From positions 1 through 22,460 of the IMG/VR virus record IMGVR_UViG_3300046318_000522: a DNA stretch of 22,460 nucleotides. The stretch is one strand, 5' to 3'. The notes beneath the pieces are model-generated. The model ran no database searches and had not been told where the DNA came from. It saw nothing but the letters and a program-made list of their open reading frames with translations. This document shows positions 5,575 through 10,979 of the stretch, piece after piece. Position 1 is the first letter of the stretch; every line of letters begins with the position of its first letter. A program made the translations under genes and the position numbers. This stretch comes from a virus.

Positions 5575-5759
5575 GCAAACCGCTTTGGAGAAGCACGTAC
5601 CTACGACGCCCCAAGCAGCTGATCCTCGTCTACGTCGAGGCGCTGACCGAGGCGGACGCGGTGCGCAAGACGCGCATGCAGGTCGCCAAGAAATACTCCG
5701 GCCTTAACCTCCAGTTTAAGGATGGACCCGTACTCGCCAACCATAAAGGAACCAACTGA
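5571..5759 (+). CDS. Small basic hypothetical protein, 62 aa
   Basis: Not recognised. ATG 5571 overlaps the previous stop (ATGA) and follows AGGAGA. The sequence has a beta-strand, helix (EALTEADAVRKTRMQVAKKY), strand pattern and is strongly basic. Palindrome site 10 is in its coding sequence and encodes L-N-L-Q-F-K, the same frame used by all intragenic copies. It ends with a TGATG overlap with the next gene. Confidence 0.75.
   Translation: MSKPLWRSTYLRRPKQLILVYVEALTEADAVRKTRMQVAKKYSGLNLQFKDGPVLANHKGTN
5704..5719. repeat. TTAAC-N6-GTTAA palindrome, site 10 (one mismatch, intragenic)
   Basis: TTAAC-CTCCAG-TTTAA. With flanks, the 18-mer CTTAACCTCCAGTTTAAG is the exact reverse complement of positions 16096-16113. 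Confidence 0.8.
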
Positions 5760-6133
5760 TGTCCCGCTATTATTCCAGCGTTCGCGGCTCAGGCCCAAAC
5801 TCCACGACCAAGACCGGCACTGCGGTGACCGGCATGCGCTCCACGACATTGACCGGCACGCTCAGCGTGGAGGTTGTCCTGCAGCCCTACTACGAGGGAT
5901 TAACAGACCCCAACCGCAAGTCGAGGCTCACCGACGACGACATGGTCAGCCTCCATGTCAACGGCTATCGGGTCGCCTTCCTCAAGGCATCGGAGCTGAC
6001 CCACGATGACGAGCCGCGCTTCAACCTCGCCAAGCATTTGCTGGAGCGACTGCTCCCTGCCCAGAAGCTGGAGCTGTTCAACCTGCTGGCCCCCGACGTG
6101 GTGCTGGCCCTCATCCACGAGCCTGTCGAATGA
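5759..6133 (+). CDS. Hypothetical protein, 124 aa
   Basis: Not recognised. It starts by TGATG overlap at 5759. The first 35 residues are Ser/Thr/Gly-rich (SRYYSSVRGSGPNSTTKTGTAVTG) and probably flexible. Residues about 36-75 look like beta strands (GTLSVEVVLQPYYEG; DDDMVSLHVNGYRVAFLKASEL). The C-terminal third is helical and leucine-rich (HLLERLLPAQKLELFNLLAPDVVLALI). It ends in an ATGA overlap with a 54-codon gene. No enzymatic motif is seen. Confidence 0.8.
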   Translation: MSRYYSSVRGSGPNSTTKTGTAVTGMRSTTLTGTLSVEVVLQPYYEGLTDPNRKSRLTDDDMVSLHVNGYRVAFLKASELTHDDEPRFNLAKHLLERLLPAQKLELFNLLAPDVVLALIHEPVE

Positions 6134-6294
6134 GCAGGCCGTTCGTCCCGCCCAAGCCGAAACAGCACAACGCGCATGTCACCTCATGGGTGAGCGCGCG
6201 TCTGCGCCGCAAGAAACAGAAGAAGTTGGCGGACCAAGCCATCCAAAACATTAACTTGACAGTTAATACCAAGTGTGGTATAAAGGTAGAGTAA
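6130..6294 (+). CDS. Small basic protein, 54 aa
   Basis: ATG 6130 overlaps the preceding TGA (ATGA). The product is strongly basic, with RLRRKKQKK around residues 25-33, and Pro-rich at the N-terminus (RPFVPPKPKQ), which could suit RNA or DNA binding. The last 16 codons run through palindrome site 11 and the promoter for the next gene, so this frame and the regulatory site share DNA. The palindrome portion encodes I-N-L-T-V-N in the frame used elsewhere. The overlap-type start and long open frame support a real gene, though its shortness leaves doubt. Confidence 0.5.
   Translation: MSRPFVPPKPKQHNAHVTSWVSARLRRKKQKKLADQAIQNINLTVNTKCGIKVE
6251..6266. repeat. TTAAC-N6-GTTAA palindrome, site 11 (perfect, over -35)
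   Basis: The core TTGACA is itself a consensus -35 hexamer. Flanking A/T extends the dyad to 18 bp (6250-6267). Confidence 0.95.
6256..6284 (+). promoter_or_regulatory. Strong sigma70 promoter inside the palindrome
   Basis: TTGACA (6256-6261), 17-nt spacer, TATAAA (6279-6284). It is close to ideal for host RNA polymerase and drives the 6319-9905 genes. A protein bound to the palindrome would cover the -35, so this promoter is probably repressed, or controlled, by whatever binds the dispersed sites. Confidence 0.8.
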
Positions 6295-6318
6295 CCACAT
6301 ATCAACAGGAGAGATCAC

Positions 6319-7260
6319 ATGAATGCGCATACCGAGATCAACCACGGCCTGATCGACGCCCTGCAAAGCACGGGCATGCTGATCCGCCTGAGCACGTCCA
6401 GCTTCGGCACGCAGGCGACCGACCGGGAGAAATCCCGCGAGGTCACCGAGAACGCCAGCGCATCATCCGATGCCGCGCGCGTCGTCGTCAACCGCCTGCC
6501 CGGCAAGGCCAAGCTGCATCACGCCAAGATCAGCAAGCTGCAAGGCTTAGCCCGGCAGGTCATCAACGACATGACCACCCCATGGGACGAGAGCGGCTGG
6601 CGTCTGCTGCTGACCACCCGCTTCGATGAGCTGGCCAAGGCGCTGGCCTTCGTCAAGGGCGACTTCGATGCCGCCAAGTCGGCGCTCGCGGCCAATGCCG
6701 ACGACGTGCTCAGCGACGCCAAGACCGCGCTCGGCAGTCTGGGGGCCAACGTGCGCATGCCTTCGACGCGGGAGATGGTCGAGGCCTATGACATGAAGAC
6801 CGAGATCGTACCGATACCGGACGGCGCTCAGTTCAGGAACCTTCCTGATAGCACCAAACGCATCCTCCAAGCGCGCCTCGACAAGCAGATCGAACGCGCC
6901 TACCAGCGCGGCGTCGAGAGCATCATGGAGCGCGTGCAGCCGATGCTGGCGAGCGTGGTCGAGCGGCTCAATGCCTACGATGACCGCCTCGCCAAGCAGG
7001 CCGCTGGCGAGGACGTGGGCCGCACCGGCGCGTTCCGCGACACGCTCGTCTACAACATCGCCCCCGTCGCCGAGCTGGTCAGCTCATTGGCCGGGGCCAC
7101 CAAGGATGCACGGCTCATCGAGCTGCACACCAAGCTCTCGCAGATTGTCCAGCACCAGCCGGATGAGCTGCGGGCGAACGACGCCACCCGCGCGCACGTC
7201 AAGCAAGAGGCCAATGCTGCCTTGGCGCTGTTCGACGAGTGGACGTTGCCTACCGCGTAA
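6319..7260 (+). CDS. DUF3150-like protein upstream of MoxR/VWA pair, 313 aa
   Basis: ATG 6319 follows AGGAGAG. The protein is mostly helical. An N-terminal part of mixed charge (about 1-70) is followed by basic, helical segments (KAKLHHAKISKLQGLARQVI), a conserved-looking TPWDESGWRLL stretch (about 93-103), long alanine-rich helices and another helical segment around 185-290. In length, helical nature and position directly before a MoxR ATPase and a VWA protein, it fits the DUF3150 proteins found in such phage and plasmid clusters. This assignment rests on context and general resemblance rather than a catalytic motif. It probably acts with the ATPase and VWA protein as an accessory. The promoter at 6256 lies just upstream. 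Confidence 0.6.
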   Translation: MNAHTEINHGLIDALQSTGMLIRLSTSSFGTQATDREKSREVTENASASSDAARVVVNRLPGKAKLHHAKISKLQGLARQVINDMTTPWDESGWRLLLTTRFDELAKALAFVKGDFDAAKSALAANADDVLSDAKTALGSLGANVRMPSTREMVEAYDMKTEIVPIPDGAQFRNLPDSTKRILQARLDKQIERAYQRGVESIMERVQPMLASVVERLNAYDDRLAKQAAGEDVGRTGAFRDTLVYNIAPVAELVSSLAGATKDARLIELHTKLSQIVQHQPDELRANDATRAHVKQEANAALALFDEWTLPTA

Positions 7261-7263
7261 GCA

Positions 7264-7279
7264 TTAACTTCAAGCTTAA
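7264..7279. repeat. TTAAC-N6-GTTAA palindrome, site 12 (one mismatch)
   Basis: TTAAC-TTCAAG-CTTAA, 3 bp after the 6319-7260 stop and 38 bp before the MoxR start. Confidence 0.8.
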
Positions 7280-7317
7280 CCCAGACCAAACCAGAACCAA
7301 CATCAAAGGAACACAGC

Positions 7318-8400
7318 ATGCGTATCAAGCAGATCATCAACAACTCCGGCAAGCTCATCCGCTGGAACAAGTCGATCCACTTCATCTCCACGCCGGGCCT
7401 CGGCAAGTCGAGCATGGTCAGGCAGATCGCCGAGCTGCACGACATCGACCTCTCGACCTACATGCTGGGCAACGCCACCCCGGTGGACCTGCCCGGCTAC
7501 ATGATCCCGGACAAGGACGAGGAGACGGGCCGGATGTACGCCAACAACACCGTGCCGTTCTGGGCGATGCTCAACGGCAAGAACGGCGAGATGGACATCC
7601 TGTTCGACAAGCCGCGCGGCATCCTGTTCTTCGACGAGTTCGGACAGGCGGACCCCGACGTCAAGAAGGCTGCCGCGCCGATCATCCTCGACCGGCAGAT
7701 CGGACGGCACAAGCTGCCCGCTGGCTGGACGGTGTGGCTCGCCTCCAACCGGGCATCGGATCGCTCCGGCGTCACCCGCAACATGGATCACATCATCAAC
7801 CGGACCTGCGAGATGCACGTCGAAGGCCACCCGGATGACCTGATGGAATACATGGTCGCCAAGGGCTATCCCGCCATCCTGCGCGCCTATGTGGACCGCC
7901 GCCAGAGCATCGTGTTCGGAGGCATCCCCAAGGAACAGGGTCCGTTCTGCACGCCGCGCTCCTACCTCGCGGCCTGCGACTACCTGCAGATGTGCACCGA
8001 GGACGGCCTCGCCTACTCGATGGACGCGATGGACATGGAGACCTTGGGCGGGTCAGTCGGGGCGGTCGCCGCCGCCGACCTGCGCGCCTTCCTCGAACTC
8101 CATGACCAGCTGCCGAGCAAGCGCGACGTGTTCGACACGCCTGACACCGCCAAGGTGCCATCCGGCATGGACGGGCAGATGGTCGTCGTGCAGATGCTGG
8201 CCTTCGATGTTGACGAGACCAACGCCGACGCTGTGATCAAATATATCCGCCGCCTCTCTGAGGACATGGCGGTGACCTTCGCCAAGACAGCCGCGGCGCG
8301 CAACCGCAAGCTGCTCATGACCAAGGCCTTCACCAAGTGGACTGCCGAGAACAACTCTCTGCTCTCCGCCGTCGCCGCGCTCAGCTCGCTGGGCCGGTAG
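7318..8400 (+). CDS. MoxR-type AAA+ ATPase, 360 aa
   Basis: AAA+ ATPase of the MoxR/CobS-like type, expected to use ATP to remodel a partner complex together with a VWA protein. Visible motifs are Walker A TPGLGKSS (25-32, Lys30), Walker B ILFFDEF (102-108, Asp106/Glu107) and a sensor-1-like WLASNR (140-145, Asn144). Between Walker A and B is a target-loop segment, TPVDLPGYMIPD, typical of these ATPases. The C-terminal helical lid covers about residues 165-360. ATG 7318 follows AAAGGAA. It sits between the DUF3150-like gene and the metallopeptidase/VWA gene, the usual pairing for this class. MoxR-VWA pairs act in metal insertion or protein-complex maturation in bacteria; the phage substrate is unknown. 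Confidence 0.88.
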   Translation: MRIKQIINNSGKLIRWNKSIHFISTPGLGKSSMVRQIAELHDIDLSTYMLGNATPVDLPGYMIPDKDEETGRMYANNTVPFWAMLNGKNGEMDILFDKPRGILFFDEFGQADPDVKKAAAPIILDRQIGRHKLPAGWTVWLASNRASDRSGVTRNMDHIINRTCEMHVEGHPDDLMEYMVAKGYPAILRAYVDRRQSIVFGGIPKEQGPFCTPRSYLAACDYLQMCTEDGLAYSMDAMDMETLGGSVGAVAAADLRAFLELHDQLPSKRDVFDTPDTAKVPSGMDGQMVVVQMLAFDVDETNADAVIKYIRRLSEDMAVTFAKTAAARNRKLLMTKAFTKWTAENNSLLSAVAALSSLGR

Positions 8401-8408
8401 CCGCACCA

Positions 8409-8434
8409 CCCTGCGCCTCCGCTAGGGCGCAGGG
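8409..8434 (+). other. Intercistronic hairpin
   Basis: CCCTGCGCC (8409-8417) pairs with GGCGCAGGG (8426-8434) over an 8-nt loop, between the MoxR stop and palindrome site 13. No T-tract follows, so it may stabilise or process mRNA rather than terminate. Confidence 0.5.
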
Positions 8435-8445
8435 TTCCCCTCCCA

Positions 8446-8461
8446 TTAACCTAGAGGTTAC
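8446..8461. repeat. TTAAC-N6-GTTAA palindrome, site 13 (one mismatch)
   Basis: TTAAC-CTAGAG-GTTAC. It ends 1 bp before the ATG of the metallopeptidase/VWA gene; the only Shine-Dalgarno-like sequence (AGAGG, 8453-8457) is inside the palindrome. Confidence 0.8.
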
Positions 8462-8462
8462 C

Positions 8463-9905
8463 ATGGCAACCCTTGTTCCAGCCAACCACGCTGACTTCGA
8501 TCCCGAGATGGACGCGCAGCGCTCCGGCATCGTCGAAGTCAAGCTCACCCCTGAGCAGCACCAGAAATACATGGAGGCGCGCACCGCGCTCCTCTGGGCG
8601 GCGCGCTTCTTCGCCGTGATCTTCTACGAGCGCACCTCCGTGATCTTCACCAATGACGTGCCGACGCTCGCCACCGATGACCGCGTCATCCTCGTCAACC
8701 CGGAGTTCTTCTGCAACCTGACTGTCGGCGAGCGCGTGTTTACCCTCTGCCATGAGGTGGCGCACATGATCTACGCCCACTGCCAGCTGGGCTGGGAGGC
8801 CCGCCGTCAGGGGTATATCCGCGTGATCAACGGCGCGACGCAGCTGCACCCGGACGCCCCTGCCGGATGCCTGCCGTTTGTCCCGATGCTCATGAACATT
8901 GCGCAGGACTTCATGATCAACGCCGCGTTGGTCGAGTGCAAGGTCGGCACGTTCCGGCAGGGGTGGCTGTTTAACCCCAAGTTTACCGGCAACATGTCTA
9001 CCGTGGACATCTACCATACGCTGTTCAAGCTCCAGCCTCCGAAGCCGGAGCCGGAGCCGGAGCCGCAGCAGGGCAAGCCGGACAAGGACAGCGCGCCCGA
9101 GGCACAGGAGGGCAAGCCGGGGTCTAAGCCGGGCGATGATCCCGGCGACAGCGGCGGGGTCGAGCTGCCCATCGGCACCACGGGCAAGGGGCGCTTCGAT
9201 CAGCACCTCAAGCCGGGCGAGGCGCAGGGCAAGGATGCGCGCGAAGCCGCGTCCGAGCGTGAAGCTGAAGCTGGCGAATGGAAGCTCGCCGTCACCAAGG
9301 CTGCGCAAGCCGCCAAGATGGCGGGGCAGATGCCTGCAGGGTTGGAGCGCCTGATCAACGAGATCATCCAGCCGCAGGTCGATTGGCGCGAGCTGATCAT
9401 CGGCTGCTTCGCCCGCTCGCTGGGCGGCGGCGGCTACGACTGGCGGCGTCCTGATCGCGACTGGATCAACCGCGCCAAGCGCGTCTATGTTCCAGCTCGC
9501 TCCGGCAAGGGCGCGGGCGTCGTGGTCGTGGTTGGCGACACGTCCGGGTCGATGACCGATGAGGAGATGAAGATGGTGCTGGGCTGCGTGGTCGGTGTTC
9601 TGGAAGAGGCCAAGCCGCAGAAGATCATTCTCATGTGGTGCGACGCCAAGCTCTACATCGACGGCGAGTATGACGACGCTGCCGATCTGCTCACCCGCGC
9701 CAAGCCCAAGGGCGGCGGCGGCACCTGCTTCCGCCCGCCGTTCGAATGGCTTGAACAGAATGACATCGTGCCGGATACGCTGCTCTACGTGACCGACATG
9801 TACGGCACTTTTCCAGACCGCGAGCCTGCCTACCCCGTGATCTGGGGGTCGATCAGCAAGGTGCTCGATGCCCCGTTCGGCACGGTCGTTCCCATCCCGC
9901 GCTAA
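8463..9905 (+). CDS. Metallopeptidase-like/VWA domain protein (DUF2201 type), 480 aa
   Basis: Two-domain partner of the MoxR ATPase. The N-terminal domain carries a zincin motif HEVAH (97-101) in LCHEVAHMIYAH, expected to bind zinc. Residues about 188-270 are a Pro/Glu/Gly/Lys-rich low-complexity linker with a PEPEPEP run. The C-terminal VWA-like domain has a MIDAS motif DTSGSM (Asp359-Ser361-Ser363) plus later TD (VTDMYG), expected to bind Mg2+ and the partner. This arrangement matches the putative metallopeptidase/VWA family DUF2201. ATG 8463 is fixed by AGAGG within the adjoining palindrome. Whether the HExxH site is an active protease is not known. A degenerate palindrome lies at 8971-8986. 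Confidence 0.9.
   Translation: MATLVPANHADFDPEMDAQRSGIVEVKLTPEQHQKYMEARTALLWAARFFAVIFYERTSVIFTNDVPTLATDDRVILVNPEFFCNLTVGERVFTLCHEVAHMIYAHCQLGWEARRQGYIRVINGATQLHPDAPAGCLPFVPMLMNIAQDFMINAALVECKVGTFRQGWLFNPKFTGNMSTVDIYHTLFKLQPPKPEPEPEPQQGKPDKDSAPEAQEGKPGSKPGDDPGDSGGVELPIGTTGKGRFDQHLKPGEAQGKDAREAASEREAEAGEWKLAVTKAAQAAKMAGQMPAGLERLINEIIQPQVDWRELIIGCFARSLGGGGYDWRRPDRDWINRAKRVYVPARSGKGAGVVVVVGDTSGSMTDEEMKMVLGCVVGVLEEAKPQKIILMWCDAKLYIDGEYDDAADLLTRAKPKGGGGTCFRPPFEWLEQNDIVPDTLLYVTDMYGTFPDREPAYPVIWGSISKVLDAPFGTVVPIPR
8971..8986. repeat. Degenerate TTAAC-N6-GTTAA site 14 (two mismatches, intragenic)
   Basis: TTAAC-CCCAAG-TTTAC, encoding F-N-P-K-F-T in the standard frame. It could be a decayed copy or a chance match. 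Confidence 0.4.
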
Positions 9906-9912
9906 AACGAGA

Positions 9913-9942
9913 AGAGGCGGGGAGCCGCTACTCCCCGCCTCT
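9913..9942 (+). terminator. Strong hairpin, possible terminator without T-tract
   Basis: AGAGGCGGGGAG (9913-9924) pairs perfectly with CTCCCCGCCTCT (9931-9942) around a 6-nt loop, 8 nt after the VWA stop. No U-run follows, so termination may be weak; it could protect the mRNA 3' end. Confidence 0.55.
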
Positions 9943-10000
9943 CACCGCAACCCAGTAACCACTGAGGAACCAACTCAGAGGAACATAAGGACTTTACACA

Positions 10001-10729
10001 ATGTCTAGACGAAATGTCAAGAGCACCCTACGTGATCTAGCGCCCGGTATCGTGGGTGACCTGATGCTGCGCACCCTCTACGCCGACATGCCGCGCCGCA
10101 CCGTGCAGGAGTGGCAGGAGCTGGTGACCGAGCCCGAACACCTTCAGATGCTGTGGGTCGCCGAGGCCATCACCGACCGGCTCTACAAAGCGCCCAAGCT
10201 GTATCTGCCATTCAGCCATCCGGTCGATGGCGAGCAGGTGCGGTTCAATGTCGAAATATCCGCACGCGGCGTCGGAGGCTTGTCCTTCTATGAAGTCAAG
10301 CACAACCTGTTCATCCCGTTTAACTCCGAAGTTAAAGAGGAGCTTGTGAGCTATTACGACACGGCCATCGACGCAGGCGTCGTGCAGTTTGCAGTGCTGC
10401 GCGCCGTCGAGTTCACCAGCAGCGACGCTCAGCTCGCTAAGCTGTGGCCGCAGCTGGCGACGCTTGCTGAAGCCACGCATCCCATCCTCTCGCAGGATGC
10501 ACGAGTGGCCGCGCGCCGCGCGCGCCTCTCCCCGGTGCCGGAAGAGCTGCGAGAGATCATCGACTTCGCCCAGCACCAGCTGGCGATGGCCGCTCTGCTG
10601 GACCTTCCGCCTGACGAAGAGCTGCGCTCAATATGCAGGGTCTCGGTGGACGTGCAGGACCGGATAAAGCATGGGTTCCAACTGCGAAGCTACCCGACCT
10701 ATACGATTGCGCCGCGCACCACCCGCTGA
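10001..10729 (+). CDS. Hypothetical protein, 242 aa
   Basis: Not recognised. ATG 10001 has AAGG about 10 nt upstream. Residues about 1-60 are helical, 60-110 look beta-rich (LYLPFSHPVDGEQVRFNVEI...FYEVKHNLFIPF), and residues 115 to about 220 are helical and Arg-rich. It carries palindrome site 15 in the middle of the gene, encoding F-N-S-E-V-K. It stands between the MoxR/VWA trio and the replication operon and is closed by a strong terminator. It may be the last gene of the MoxR/VWA transcript if the 9913 hairpin is leaky. No enzyme motif is visible. Confidence 0.8.
   Translation: MSRRNVKSTLRDLAPGIVGDLMLRTLYADMPRRTVQEWQELVTEPEHLQMLWVAEAITDRLYKAPKLYLPFSHPVDGEQVRFNVEISARGVGGLSFYEVKHNLFIPFNSEVKEELVSYYDTAIDAGVVQFAVLRAVEFTSSDAQLAKLWPQLATLAEATHPILSQDARVAARRARLSPVPEELREIIDFAQHQLAMAALLDLPPDEELRSICRVSVDVQDRIKHGFQLRSYPTYTIAPRTTR
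10320..10335. repeat. TTAAC-N6-GTTAA palindrome, site 15 (perfect, intragenic)
   Basis: Core TCCGAA, with T/A extending the dyad to 18 bp. Confidence 0.9.
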
Positions 10730-10736
10730 ACTCCCG

Positions 10737-10764
10737 CCCATAGGCTTCGGCCTATGGGCTTTTT
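10737..10764 (+). terminator. Rho-independent terminator
   Basis: CCCATAGGC (10737-10745), TTCG tetraloop, GCCTATGGG (10750-10758), then CTTTTT. It ends the 10001-10729 transcript. Confidence 0.95.
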
Positions 10765-10791
10765 CAGCTTTAATCCGTCCGACACGGGCGC

Positions 10792-10867
10792 GAAAAAGCC
10801 CCCCAGACCGACCGATCTGAGGGGCTAAGTCGAAGAGAGATCAGCTCCCCGCGTCATTGCGGTTTGC
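10792..10867 (-). ncRNA. Candidate small minus-strand RNA
   Basis: A leftward promoter (10874-10902) and a leftward terminator (10793-10826) enclose about 75 nt with no plus-strand gene. A CCGC-AATGAC-GCGG mini-hairpin lies near its 5' end. A 14-codon minus frame beginning at 10869, with its TAG at 10827-10825 just before the terminator stem, is an alternative reading (leader peptide). The RNA is predicted from sequence only. Confidence 0.5.
10793..10826 (-). terminator. Minus-strand rho-independent terminator
   Basis: On the minus strand, an 11-bp stem with one mismatch (10826-10816 with 10807-10797) and an 8-nt loop is followed by a run of five T (10797-10793, the first of which can also close the stem). 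On the plus strand no T-tract follows. It therefore ends a leftward transcript, although every nearby gene is on the plus strand. Confidence 0.75.
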
Positions 10868-10873
10868 ATCCCC

Positions 10874-10902
10874 GTTCTAAATGCGCGATATTGCTAAGTC
10901 AA
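10874..10902 (-). promoter_or_regulatory. Leftward promoter of the divergent pair
   Basis: On the minus strand: TTGACT (10902-10897), 17-nt spacer, TAGAAC (10879-10874). Its -35 lies 3 bp from the rightward -35; together they form the dyad GTCAA-TAC-TTGAC (10898-10910). Confidence 0.55.
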
Positions 10903-10905
10903 TAC

Positions 10906-10934
10906 TTGACACGCTTACGCTTCTCGGTTAGTGT
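10906..10934 (+). promoter_or_regulatory. Rightward promoter of the replication operon
   Basis: TTGACA (10906-10911), 17-nt spacer, TAGTGT (10929-10934). The -35 is perfect and the -10 weak, which suggests activator-dependent or regulated use. It drives the polymerase gene at 10980. Confidence 0.6.
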
Positions 10935-10947
10935 GCATTTCGTCTAG

Positions 10948-10956
10948 TTATCCACA
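10948..10956 (+). other. Perfect DnaA box TTATCCACA
   Basis: Exact match to the bacterial DnaA box, just downstream of the rightward promoter and 24 bp before the polymerase start. Host DnaA could regulate the operon or help replication here. Confidence 0.55.
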
Positions 10957-10979
10957 CCTTCCGGCTCGGAGCACCAGCC

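Noticed and set aside
10730-10979. tRNA or riboswitch in the intergenic region
   Set aside because: No cloverleaf or known aptamer layout is visible; the structure is explained by two terminators and divergent promoters.
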